Of a stretch of 64,000 nucleotides of DNA, positions 47,477-61,000 are shown one piece after another (within the stretch, counting starts at the first letter, position 1; every line of letters starts with the position of its first letter). The notes under the pieces were generated by a model, which ran no database searches, was not told where the DNA came from, and was given only the letters and a program-made list of their open reading frames with translations. The DNA is from Amphiura filiformis (taxonomy: Eukaryota > Echinodermata > Ophiuroidea > Amphilepidida > Amphiuridae). Both the position numbers and the translations under genes were made by a program. Location of the stretch: positions 82,300,315 through 82,364,314 of the forward strand of contig NC_092628.1 of assembly GCF_039555335.1 (NCBI RefSeq), given 5' to 3'.

Positions 47477-50400
47477 AGTCCTGGCCCTAGCTAGAACCCG
47501 GCCTACACCGGATAGGGCAGAGATTTTGACACTTGATTTGGGTTATTGGACCTTTGAGGTTAACGAATCACAGAGGTGCTTTTGCGAAAGCGGCTGCGAA
47601 TTCGAGACATCCAAGATGACCGCCGGCGGCCATTTTGAAAATTGTAAATTTTAGTTTTCACTCAATATTCATGTGTAATACATCATTCTATAGGTTTCTG
47701 CATACAAGGAATCAATTTCTGACATTATTTTTATGATTGAAGGTCAGTATAACATGTTTACATTCAAAATGGCCGCCAAATGGTTGCCAACAGATGGGGT
47801 TTTCATTAAAATGTATTTAGAATTCAATATTTTAACTTATTTGATGTTAAAAATAACCATGGGTTGCTGATATTATGGTAAGTTGTCTATGTCATTTCTA
47901 TCATCTCCTGGATATGTTTAAAAATCAAAATGGCTGCCAAAATGGCCGCCAAAATCGTCTTTTTTTTTTTTTTTTTGTTACAGGAGTATTATGAAGTACC
48001 AGATTTACAATGAAATGGTGCCAAACATTGTGTTCTTTTGTATTCAAAGTATCTCTCTGGTAAAGGGGTAACAATATGACATCAGCATCAATTAATATGA
48101 TCTCATGGGCATGTAAACATTCAAAATGGCCGCCAAAATGGCTGCAAAAACATGATTTTTCATTAAAATGATATTTAAAACAGCATTTTAATAGATGTTG
48201 TGTTAAATATTTTCATTGAACGCTGATATAATGTTAAAGGAGTATTTCTATCCAAATTTCTTCCTGCTCATGTGTTTTTACATTCATGAAAGAAACCTAA
48301 AGCCAAATTTTCATGCAAATCGGACATTCAGTTGGCGAATTATGGGCTATAACATATATTTCAATGGTCCATAGGATTGTGTGTGATACTTTCGTTGTCG
48401 ACAGAATGAAATTCAAAATCGAACATTTCGGCCCGTTTCTCTAGATATAAATTATAAATTTATAAGATAAATTTGCAAGATTCCTTTTGCACATGATCAT
48501 TATGCACCTAGTAAGGGAGACCGGGGCAGGTTGGCCCCTTTTTCCCCACTTATCTGGAGAGCTCAGTTTGTGGGTTAGGAGGCTCTCAATTTGATACTTG
48601 AGAGCTGTTTACTCTAGGTAAATGCTAACAAATTTATATGGCTCTGTGACTTATACAAAAGTTATAGTAGTTGTAGGAGAGAGCGAAAAGAAAATTAACC
48701 AGGCCGGGGCAGGTTGGCCCACCAAACGGGGCAGGTTGGCCCTCTATGCACAACCGTGTGTTATTGCCATATTTCTTTCAAATAAAACATTCTAAAGTTA
48801 CAACTGCAGTAAGATATCACCTATCATAGTTCCAAGATAATCAAAAAATAAAATTCATTTTGCGCCATCATGGGTCATTCTTGAGGAAATAGCTAAAATC
48901 AAGGAAATAACGTTAACCAATCATCTTATAAAACCCATAACGAAAAACTGAAAGGCTGTGGATAACAATTGTAATTGACTTTTTTTTTCATTTTTAACTA
49001 TTCTGAGTGATGAATTACTTTTTATGTACAAATTCCCAATTATAAAGAAATATGATATTGAAATATTGCTATTTCCAGTCAAAAAGTGCTCAAATAGGAC
49101 AACAATATAGATTTTTTGTACTATACTCCGCCTTTGAACAATTTTATCCATGGAACTGACTAGTGTTGGTGTGTAAATTGTATTTTGCTTCATTTGACAC
49201 AAAATGGGTGAAAATGGAGAAAGTATGCATAACTCTTGCCCATAAACACAATGGGGGCAACCTGCCCCAGCACAAGTGGGCCAACCTGCCCCATAGTCTA
49301 TTTTTTTTGTTTTCCATCAAATTCCGCAAAACAGAAACAGGATGGAAAGCTTTCAACTATATGGCATTTTAAGCAAGACCCATACCTTCCAGCAACTTAC
49401 AATTTACATAATGTATTATGTGCAACAATAGTGCTTTCTTTCCTTTCTTTTTTCTCCAAAATGACCATGCAAGTAGTTTTAAATTGATAATATTATGTCT
49501 CAACAACATGTAATTTATCTGATTTTTTAAGGAAATGGTGCCACATGAGTGCTTTCTTCGAGATCCAAAAATATCTTTGTGGCAGAAGGGTAACGTAAAA
49601 TATGTCATTCAAAATTATCCCATGGGTAAGTTCAAAGAAATAAAAGTGACTCCCAAAATGGCCACCAAAATATTATTTTTTCATCAAAATCTGTTACAGC
49701 GACACTAGGTATCTGGTTTTCAAGGGGATGGTGCCATAAAAGGAGAGTATTTTCCCACATAATCATTATAGCATAGCAGTAATAGGAAAACAGCCTGGAC
49801 TTATGGGTAATTGGGCATGTTTAAAATTCAACTTGGCCACCAAAATAATATTTTGGATGTTGGTGTAACAGTCATTTAAAAGAGTATATTATATTCTTTT
49901 AAATGACTGTTACCCCAACTTTCAAGATACCAGTTTTTTACAGGAGATGTCATTTTTTCAGCTTCATGGCATATGGTTAACATTCTGTCGTAAAATGATT
50001 CTGCCGGCATGCTCATACCAACGGGACCCCTTATATACTAGGTGCATAATGATCATGTGCAAGAGGAATCTTGCAAATATATTCCCTTTCCAGAGAAACC
50101 GGCCAACATGTTCGATTTTGAATTTTATTCTGTCGCCAACGAAAGTATAACACACAATCCTATGGACCATTGAAATATACGGTATGTTATAGTCCATAAT
50201 TCGCCAACGGAATGTCCGATTTGCATGAAATTTAGGATTTAAGATTCTTTTATGAATGTAAAAACACATGAGCAGGAAGAAATTGGGATAGAAATATCCC
50301 TTTAACATTATATCAGCGTTCCATGGAAATATTTAACACAACATCTATTAAAATGCTGTTTTAAATACCATTTTAATGAAAAAATCATGTTTTGCAGCCA

Positions 50401-51083
50401 TTTTGGCGGCCATTTTGAATGTTTACATGCCCATATGAGATAATATTAATTGATGCCGATGTCATATTGTTACCCCTTTACCAGAGGGATACTTTGAATA
50501 CAAAAGAACACAATGTTTGGCACCATTTCATTGTAAATCTGGTACTTTATAATACTCCTGTAACACATTTTAATGAAAAAAAGACTATTTTGGCAGCCAT
50601 TTTGGCAGCCATTTTGATTTTTAAACATATCCAGGAGATGATAGAAATGACATAGACGACTTATGCTTTGTTGTCACCATAATATCAGCATCCCATGGTT
50701 ATTTTTAACATCAAATAAGTTAAAATATTGAATTCTAAATGCATTTTAATGAAAACCCCATCTTTTGGCAACCATTTGGCGGCCATTTTGAATGTAAACA
50801 TGTTATACTGACCTTCAATCATAAAAATAATGTCAGAAATTGATTCCTTGTATGCAAAAACCTATAGAATGATGTATTACACATGAATATTGAGTGAAAA
50901 CTAAAATTTAAAATTTTCAAAATGGCCGCCGGCGGCTCATCTTGATTTCTCGAATTCGCAGCCGCTTTCGCAAAAGCACCTCCGTGATTCTTTAACCTCA
51001 AAGGTCCAATAACCCAAATCAAGTGTCAAAATCTCTGCCCTATCCGGTGTAGGCCGGGTTCTAGCTAGGGCCTGGACTAATGA
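47477..51083. mobile_element. 3.6 kb inverted-repeat element with 1 kb arms
   Basis: The left end GTCCTGGCCCTAGCTAGAAC is the near-complement of the right end GTTCTAGCTAGGGCCTGGAC. Arms run about 47477-48515 and 50025-51083 and stay in register around a centre near 49280. Arms carry many copies of AAATGGCCGCCAAAATGG. The spacer has CGGGGCAGGTTGGCCC words (48530, 48705, 48730) that recur inverted at 49253-49295. Both ends abut TA, a possible target duplication. No transposase frame is seen. Confidence 0.85.
49857..49919. repeat. Hairpin inside the large inverted-repeat element
   Basis: GTAACAGTCATTTAAAAGA faces TCTTTTAAATGACTGTTAC with an AT-rich loop; an almost perfect 25-bp-plus stem. Confidence 0.85.
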
Positions 51084-51784
51084 GCACATAACTTATGCCT
51101 ACATTACTCAATTTTTTGCGTCTCCTTTTCAAATTTGTAAAGATTCACAAGTTCTAGTAAAACACAATTTCAATAATAAAATTGCTAAATACTGTACCGA
51201 TTTTGCACTGCAAAGTTAGAAGCCACTTTTAATGGTATGAACCCTGCGATTTCAAACACAGCAAAAAAACACGATAGCAATCAAAATGATTTTCGTCTTT
51301 TTGACGTACATGAACCAATATAGTTGCTGATTTGCACTTTTCATGATTATATTTTGTTGAACATCTTTTACGTGTTCAATGCAGTATAATTATTTAACAA
51401 GACAAAAAAGAAATTCTAGGTCAGTGGCCTGCCAACCTCGCTCCAGCGTCAGGTTTCATCCGGGTTTTTTTTTCAAATGCAATGGCGTGAATAGCTATTT
51501 GAAGTGAACTATTAATATGAAATAAACCTCAAATATTATAATAATTTCCATTCACTGACAGAATGGGTAATTATGATCTTGATTATGATGAATGCAATTG
51601 AGTAAAAGTAAACCAATAACAACATAGATCTGCCAAGAATTGAACAGGGCATCAGCCTCATTAAACGAGTCATGATAAAGAGTCAAAGTTTAAGATTGTG
51701 CATTATCAATTAACCACACCAATAATATACTAAATTTTATGATAACCGTATTAGGTCTTCAATACCATGAAGTTACCACTCTGC
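51084..51784. other. Unannotated stretch 3' of the dioxygenase gene
   Basis: Presumed 3' flank/UTR of the minus-strand dioxygenase gene. No exon or repeat family recognised. Confidence 0.4.
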
Positions 51785-52063
51785 TCAGAAGACGTCATCA
51801 ACAATACCGACAGTTGTCCGCAGTTTACTCCACACATGATCCCTACTCCAGTTGAAAGTTTCTAATTCTCTTGTTCCCTGAAAGCAAGCCGACCATGTGC
51901 TAACCTCCAGTTGTCAAAAAAGATTGTTTTTCCCGGCATGCCCTTCGTGATGAAAACATTGTTGGGATGAGTCACGATTTGTCGGAATTGGCGCCACGCC
52001 GCGTACCATCGCTTAGCGTCGGGTGCAGGAAGGGCGAGGAGAGATCGGTCATCATTTGAAGAT
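51785..52063 (-). CDS. Dioxygenase last exon, with frameshift
   Basis: Acceptor AAACAG. Frame 1 reads SSNDDRSLLALPAP, RWYAAWRQFRQIV, KGMPGKTIFFDNWRLAHGR and LAF, then hits a stop at 51862-51864 after REQEN. From 51877 another frame reads GTRELETFNWSRDHVWSKLR then TTVGIVDDVF and a stop at 51785-51787, which fits the family C terminus (G-x-R ... W-x-x-D-x-V-x-S-x-x-R). Loss of one base (or gain of two) at 51878-51879 explains this. Arg in GTR is the likely 2-oxoglutarate salt-bridge residue. Either a sequencing error or real damage. Confidence 0.8.
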
Positions 52064-55000
52064 CTGTTTATTAAAATTTTAAAATACAAACAGTGGGATA
52101 TTTTGCACAATTGCTCAGGCATAGAGATCACCCATATGAAAAGGAAACCATAGGGTTTTTACCCAATGATATGCTCGTTCGCTGACCTATACAACTGAAG
52201 ACCACATGGCTGTTATATCACAACAGTGATGTGTCCCTTGCTATGTCAAGAATTAACCGGATATGTCAGAGAAAGTGATGACATCACAGGTCTACTTGTT
52301 TTATGCACCATTTTTGATTAATTGCTGTTAAGGATAGAGAATGTTTCACACACAGAAAATTATTGCCGATAACTCGGGCATATAGTGAAAAATTGGCTTG
52401 GCTCATTTGACTAAACTTTTAACTCAAGTAACCGTTCGTAAAGTTATGAATACGAATACCCAATACTAGACGTAACTTTACGAAGGGTCCCTGTAGTAAA
52501 TCCCTATGAATTACTAAGGGTACCGTTCGAAAGTAAGTTTAATGAAATGGAACTTACGACTCGTCGTACGTTACGAACGATTTCGAGAGTTACGAAGCTT
52601 CGTAAAGTTTAGTGAAATGGTGACATATTGGAACCTATGTACTCAGTTGAATTATATTCGACGCGGTATTGATGTGGAGACAATAGAGAGTTTGCGAAAT
52701 GAAGTTTGAAAATCAAGTTACTTCAACTTCAGCGGCAACTTCATATAAGATAAGATAAGATAAGATAAGATGTCTCCCTTTTCTTTGGTCAAGTGGGTTA
52801 TTGTTCACACTTTAAGACAAAAGACTCAGACCTTAGGCGCTTCGTCTGAACATGGAAATAGTAGATCTTATCTACTATTTCCATGGTCTGAATAAACATA
52901 TGAATAGAGTCACAAAGCGATTACTTTCTCAACAGGGATTATGTCGGGAGCCAGCGCTAATCTCCTTATCATATTATATTTAAACTCCAGGGCATTCCCA
53001 ATCCCCCCAGTGCTAGTGGCGTTGTCAAGGTTTTTCTGTTAGGGGAGCATGGGGGAGGCGACTTCCAATGGAAAACATTATTCAAAAAAAGGCCTAAAAA
53101 CATTCAAGATCACTGCTGTCAGCATCCCACAGGGGGATGGTCAAGCAGGAGGACAAGATGTTCAACGGTGAGCTGTCGCTCTAGCTTGGCTACCACTCTG
53201 CACCTCCCTGTCTACTTCCAATGCCCTCCCTCTCCTCGATCCTCCTCTCTACCCCTTTCGTACGAGATGCAACGTATTTGAAATATAAAGCACCGTCTCA
53301 GAAGTATCCTACACTGTTAGCTCCAGAAAAAACAAGCCATTTAATCCCCCTTGCCGTTGAAGTTTTCACAGAATGCCATTTCGCAAGCTGATTTTTTTAC
53401 GTTATGATCACACACAAAAGTTTATAACAAAATTAACGTTTGTCACAAAACACATTTTAACCTAATTCAAGTAATAATTGTTAACAATATGTCGAGTGTT
53501 TTTTACCACAAGAGATTTACAATAATTGGATTTTGAACTAGGTAATAAATAACTTTTAATAAATAAGTTTGTGCTTTTGAACATCATCATCATCATCATT
53601 TGTTTAGATTAATAATTAAGGGAGCCGTAGCAGGCCTCATACAAACCTAATGATAACAGGATCTTGGTTAGGGTCACGAACATCAAAAACAGAAGCGACA
53701 CATCGTACAAATATTCCTTTCTCTATCTTTTGGAATGCCACTGGTAGAGTAGCAAGGGCCTCATAATGCCCTGGGTGCGATTCCCGTAGTATTCTGGCTG
53801 CTCTCAAAGCATCACTGAATATCGATTCCCCTCCTTCCTGAGACTGTTTAAGGTAATGCATCATGTTATAACTGAAATAAAAACCAAGAGAATGGGATAT
53901 CAAGGCAATAGAACCAAATTGGTTCGGTCTTTCGATCAACCATCGATGCTTCGTCGATCCTTATTATTCATAAAATCAATTCATTGACTATGGTAATTGT
54001 GATTACGTGATTATTGTAATTGTGGTTTATCGTGACCCTACTACGATTATTGCCTAAGTCATTTTTTGAAATTTGGAGAACAAGTACACAATATGATTCA
54101 AGCATGCTTCAGTTACGCAATCACCCTAGTCATTTTTGATTATCCCCTGTAATTTGACTCATTATCATGTGGTCTTCGTGAATAAACATGTTTAATATAA
54201 ACCCTTTCCCCTGTTATTAATAGATTTTTAATTGTTTCTTGTTTAATTTATTTTTCTTTTAATGTCTGCTGTTTGTGATGATGCGTGTGTGTCTTGCTCA
54301 AAAAAGTTTATGATTTTCATAAAAATATAACATGTAAAATATGCAATGGATTTGTTCATAAAAAAATGTACCAAATTGAAACCAAAAGAACTTCAACGTA
54401 TAAAACGCAATGAATGAACTTGTAATAATTGTGCACAGATAGCTCAAAAAAAAGATACCAGTTCTGATGATGATAGCGACGATATAAATATAACACATCA
54501 TCTTCATATAACAGCAGATATTACTGATAATTATTTAACAATACTACAAATAAAGATAATTATTACTAATGACAAATGTATTCATCAACGTAACACCAAA
54601 CCAATGTTCCTTTTTGAAAAATGGTAAATTAAATTTTGTGAATGTCAATATTAGAAGTCTAAAAAAGAACTTTGACAAACTCAAGGAATGTGTGAAAACC
54701 ACGACTTTACCATTTTCTGAAACCCAGAGATAAGCCACCTGATTTTTACAAACTCGCTGGATATAACTTTGAATGTGTCAATAGAGTAGGAAGACAGAAA
54801 GGGGGAGTAGGCATGTATATTTCGGACAACCTTAAGGGGTCGAGCTGTATTGTCTCAAATATCTCCGAAATGGGAGAAAACTGCCATGTTTGCTGTGAAA
54901 TTTTGCCTAGCAATATCTATCTCAGGTGCAAAATTTATGGTGCACATTTAAGATTGAAGTCTTTAGATTAATATTTTAGCAATCTTAATATTATTAGTTG

Positions 55001-58000
55001 ATAGGAAATTCTTCAAATATGCCTGTACATATAACGACGCATAACAGCCCACGCAGTTTTTTATAGGTGAACTCTTTTCGAGCAGTCCGTGTTGGACGAT
55101 GACCCTATCTTTTTGCTGAGGTATTTACAGGACCTTGAAATAAGAATTATGATAGATATTTGCGACTTCAGAATGCAACGAAGGCATGTTCGAAGCTCGT
55201 CAATACACAAAATACTACCTGATTTTACACTCTCGTCGACCACTGTCTGGCGCATGTTATTTTGTTACTTTAAATTCAACAAAATTCCAATTTTTTAGGC
55301 AAAAAGACTTCTAGAGATACCATCCTGCATGTCCATGTTCGATTTATGGTAATACAATTAACCAATTTTTTTTTTTCTTTTTGTTTAGAATCACGGAAGC
55401 CATATTTTGTGCATTTTCGACAGTAACGAGTTAACGCCAATTTTGGTACAAATTTGTCAGTTTTGCCAAAGTTATTTATCCGGTTAACTAACGAATACCA
55501 AGGTTCATAGGCGAGCTAATAGCGCTATGTTATTTAATTACTTTTACTTACGATTTTTATCATGATTCCGTTTGTGAACAAATATAATTCCTTATGGGTC
55601 TCCAACTTTGTCTTCAAGCTTCTTCACACGACAAGCCATGTGTTGCCAGGCAAGTCAAAAGCAAATTGGGACAAATCGGCACTAAATATGGCCCGTAACT
55701 ACATCAATATATCACCCAAATGTCCATGTTATTTAGGGTACAATGTTAATGTAAATAAATTGTAATATACAATTTTAAAACAATGTTTAAAATGTTCTAA
55801 CGTGCGTATGCGCGATTCTTTCTCCCGTTTGAGTTTTAATGTGTATACCTGTAATGTATTGACAATCAATTCATAAGAAGCCCAAAGTTAATACCAACAC
55901 TGCAGCGCTGGAAACACGGTCAATTCTGTGAAAGGATTTGTGATGAAATCGTTCTGCTTGATTTATCAGGTCTATTAATGTGACAAAGGAACAGGTCTCT
56001 AGTTTGATTCCACAACCATTCAAACCGAGCTCATGTTTTATTGTATCATCGTGTATTAAAATCAGGAAGGCTATGTCGTAAATGGACCGGAACAATATAA
56101 CAATTATACTGTCACCTGTCACTACGGTTCTAAGATACAGGCTGTTCCAGAATGATCTATACCGTGTTTGAAAACATTAATCAACATTGTATTTAATTTG
56201 AGTACGGTACGTGAAATACAATGGCATAAATGTCACCTACTTATTGTGTTACTTTCATTGCAAAAACTTCATTCGTTTTGGCGTGATATTGATATTCTTA
56301 AAACTGGATGTTTTGCACGTGTAAAAATTGCATGTGTGTAACTTACAGCGCAAAGGCTTCATAAGCACAAGACATTGCTGCTTTATCACTATCGCATAGG
56401 CCTACTTTGCAATTATGTGTAGACATCATACAGTTGTCATAGGAGATACACCAAATTTGGCACAGATGTAGAGCTTGAAACACTGAATAATTCTTGATAT
56501 TGGATTAAGTGACCTTTTCATGTGTTTTCAATATTACGAGGGCTCAGAGCAAGAACTAGCTATGTCCACAATTACATGTTACTCATTTCGGCAACAAATG
56601 GATGGTTAATTCTGCACTCCATAATAAATGCAAGTGACACCCTGTAGCTTAAGATGACAGCGAGACAGGTTTCAAGATCGATTTCACGACCAGCCATACC
56701 TATTACCTGTTTTATTGTTACCTAAAGCAGTATACAGACTTTTTATTGTACGTACAATATTGTATGTACAATATGTACGTTATTTAATCTATTGCCATTC
56801 TATTTCCAGTAATGTTTAAGTTCTAACGAATGTTTGATGACGTAAAATCGATAATATATTTCTGCTAGATATTGTATGTAACATATTATCGATTTTTCGT
56901 CATCAAACATTCGTTAGAACTTAAACATTACTGGAAATAGAATGGCAATAGATTAAATAACGTACATATTGTACATACAATATTGTACGTACAATACTCG
57001 GAGTCTGAAGCCCGCTTTATGGAGGCCAGACTTTTATTTGAATGATAATGGCTCTGTCACGCCGTATTGAATACCCTCTGTACGGAATGTTACATCACAA
57101 TTCAGTATAATTATATACAAGGTTGGTACGCGTGTCTGTCATCGACTTGACAACAGGCACACCCGGTACAAACATTTTGTAAATCGTGGAAAGTCGTATT
57201 TATGCAAAATGATCAAAAAAATGATACTTTTAGGTGTTATTCTGTTAGTTTCTGTTTGGCAAATCATAAATGCGTACGTGTTTTGGTCAAAATGGCAATA
57301 ATCTTACTTTTACCCCTACCAACCTGATATAGCTTTACACAACCCTTAAATACCAGGTGCGCAAAGACTTAAAAGTAAATCAACCCCAAACTTTGAATCA
57401 TACAATATCATTGTCGGTGCTGTATACAGAGCACATACGTCTATTAATGAGTTCATAACAGGTACAGATCCTATTTCAAAGACAATGCTGAAAAAAGCTT
57501 GCCTGTGTTTTAGGCGAGTTTAATTAACATAGATCTGTTAAAAGTTGAGGAACATAAAGCCTACCATGATTATTTAGACCTAATCTATTCTTATTGGTAG
57601 GCTGGGCCATTTTGATAACAATCGGAGCAATTTTTCAAATTTGACCACTGTAGAGTTCAAACCTTGAACTTTGACCTTTTTACTTATAACTTGAGAACCG
57701 TATATCACAGATAGGTCAAACTATACTTTTACTGAATTCTTGTGACCAGAGGAACACTTTGGCATGGTTTATAACTCAATTTGAACAACTTTGAATTTTT
57801 CCCTGTATAAAGTTCGATGACCTCTATGGCGGCCATATTGGACAAAATATTTTTGGCCCTCCCCCGAGAATTGTTCACCAGACTGAATACTACATCTGAG
57901 CCCAATTTCACACTTTTCACAAAATTTTGACAATTTTTTTGCTATGATTCACCATTCTGCAGCACTATCATAGTAGGGATGTCACAGTGGCTGCACAATA

Positions 58001-61000
58001 ATTCTGCCACACTGTGCATGCAAGCATAACAGTGAATTGAAAAGCGCGCGCTTCAAAGTTGGTCAATTTTAGAAAACATCCATGTCGAAAAATGAATTTC
58101 CTCATATGCTCCATTTATCTCAATTGTTTGAATTTTTAATATATGGTGTGTGAAGCCTTTCCGAGGCTACCATCGAGTTTTAAGAGCTACTGCCTGTTTT
58201 TTTGTTTTTTTGTTTTTTTTATTTTTGAAGATCGCTCATAAATCAGTAAATATAGGCCTATTGAAATAGTCTGACCTACCACCATTTAGCTGAGATACTA
58301 ATCTCTCTTGGCATGTAAATTATTTCAGTCGACAACGAATGAAGCACTTGAGGAAAACTGCTTGAAACATAACATTATCAAAGATATTTCGTAGGGAGTA
58401 GTTTTTCAAACCACAATTGCTGTAAGCAATTGTGTGTGCCCAAGGCCACGCTATTTTTGTATACGCGGTACAGTCTAATGGCGGTTCCTTTTACCGATTG
58501 TCCTCCCATGTTAATCCAGTTAACAAAATGTTAATTTAAAGTCTCATTGCAACTGAATTTTTATTTTTACTTTTCGGATTCAGCTTTGAGTAATGGTGAC
58601 ACATACGATGTTTACAGTAAAAATGATAATTATATTCCAGACACTGTCAAAATGTCAAACTTTGTATTTTTTTGTATTATTTTTAAGTAATTAACTGCAG
58701 GTCATTTATTCAGCCTCATAACAGGTTCATACTTCAAAAAATTATGATGAATGAATAGACGTTCATTAAATATTGGGAAAAAAAACACCCAAAATTACTC
58801 ATGCCTAATTTGCATAATAATATCATGAATACATAATTAGCTGTAATTACCTAATTTGCATAATTAATTACTTTTTGTGTATTTTTTGTTATCAATTGAA
58901 AGAACTTGCATACATGTGTGTGCAAAAAAACGCACCTTTATATCATGTACGGTTTTCTATTGGCATCAATTTTGCATATTAATTAGCTGAACTTCGTCAT
59001 TTTTTCAGGTTTAATTTGTCTGCAGATTGGCCGAAATTGCTAAAATAGTATATTTGGTTAATTTATTATAATTATTCAATGATAGATTTTTTAAATTTTG
59101 TTTTCTTTTTAACAAAGTCAGGAAAGATAGGCATTTAACATGTGATATTTAAATTAATGCTGCTTTTTCAAGCAAGCGTCCAAATAAACCTTCAAAAAAT
59201 GTAGATTTGACGCAACCTGTCGCATCATTAGACACACTCACCCAGGTGGGTCGTAATGTGAGGGGTAGTCCATATGGAATGGAAGATATCCATTCCCATG
59301 GCTGTGGTCATTCAGCTTCTTTGCTAATTCAGGAGCGTTGTCAATCTCACCAAAGATGGAAGACTTTAATGGTGAGTGTACTCTTTCACCTATCACCTGC
59401 AAATAAAGGGTTCAAAAAATTGAAGTTGATTGCATAATATCACGCACATTTTTTAATATAAAATACAAGGTGAATAATAGCCCATTAGGAATGACTATGT
59501 CAAGTACCAGACAACAGAGCACTATATTAGTATCAATAATCCTTATGAGCCAATTAGTGGTTCACAGCAGCTTAGGAGAGTGACAACAACCCTCTGCTAA
59601 ATCATAATTACTAATTACATAATCATAATTAATCATAATAACTGTGATTCCGAACTGAGATGTGAATGTACACGGCTCATGAAGGATTGAGCTCCATAAT
59701 CAATGATCTTTCCAACTACACATTCTAGGATTCCATTCCAAACAAACATGGACTGCAACATGGACGAAAGTTCTGCCGGTTGACAAGGTTCTCGAGACTG
59801 GCTCATTCAGTGTATGACTTGGCAGAGAGAGACTGGAGCGAGTGGCTCGTCAGTGATCACATCAGGCTTGGGCAGCAATGATTTCAACAATGTATTATGA
59901 ATTGATAGATGCACGATTTCCTTCAGATTTTAAATTTGTGATTCTATACTCAAAATGCTGCAGTAATACTAGTAATAACTATCGGGAAGGGTTTCTGTTC
60001 ATTTTAAGCTGAAATATATAATACGGTAAACCCCAATTTTGGCAGTTTAACATGAAGTTCTATGGGATGATATAAAGTCATATTTTGTCGAACTTTGCTT
60101 TAATTTGTTGACTTAAAAACACGGAAAACCCATACCAATGTACAGTAGGCATGGCGGCCTACACACCTAATTATAAGGATTCAGAAAAAAAAATTTGGGC
60201 TTCCGGTGTAGATATTTGAATAGCGCTCAAATTTTAATCAAACTGGTCTCAAATGGTCTAGCATCATGGAAGGGAGGATTGAAAAGAATCTTTCTCAAGA
60301 CGACCATCATGCGGTTATTGTTAACTACATGTATGCACACAACACAGGGGCACTCACAGTAGGCAACTGACCCCTACTGGTAGCGCTGTATTGTAGATAT
60401 AGGAGATGAACTAGTTAGCGTCATATATCAAAAAGTATAAAAGCTATGATTTTAGTACTTGCTCAATGTTTCAATTACTTATTCTTTTCAAAATATCTGA
60501 ATTTTCAACACGGTACAAGCTTTAATAACGGGGACCATACATTTGTATGAGAAAGAAATCCTACCATCTATCAAAACTCCCGTTTTATTCCAATGCACAT
60601 TGTGCTTCACCGGGCCGCCATGACTTGGTCGCATTTGGAAGAGGGGTGTCACGAAACCGTAATAGGTACAAATTTAGTACTTTCTGTCAATCAAGTATGG
60701 TTTATTCTCTACATGTCAATCTTTAAATCATTAGCATAGTCCTTATAATAACGGGGGACCGCCTTGATGAGTAAATGACAGCAAACCAGTGAAAAATACC
60801 ACAAAACTCGGTCAGTAGAGCTCCGTCCGTACATGTCAATAGCGTCATTATCGATTGCATTAGTCGACCGTAACGGACAATTCGATCGCTCATTGGATTA
60901 ATATTATCACGTGGTAATAAATTTGCGTTGGACAATCGATTACTATATTGGTTTAGTACTGCATATCTCGGTTTAATCTTCACTAAGCGGGTTTATGGCT

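Noticed and set aside
51864..51891. A tiny intron (GTTAGC to TTTCAG) to explain the end of the dioxygenase
   Set aside because: It would be about 27 bases, too short for an animal intron, would delete the iron-binding HGR segment and would not restore the frame.
55871..56122. Minus-strand open frame as an extra dioxygenase exon
   Set aside because: The flanking exons join in frame through GG|T and the family alignment has no gap there; the peptide shows no family motif.
59207..59437. Plus-strand 76-codon open frame
   Set aside because: It is antisense to the dioxygenase exon 59396-59242, which has clear family motifs and splice signals.
60723..60983. Minus-strand 86-codon open frame as a coding exon
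   Set aside because: No motif, no alignment gap to fill, and codon usage unlike the verified exons.
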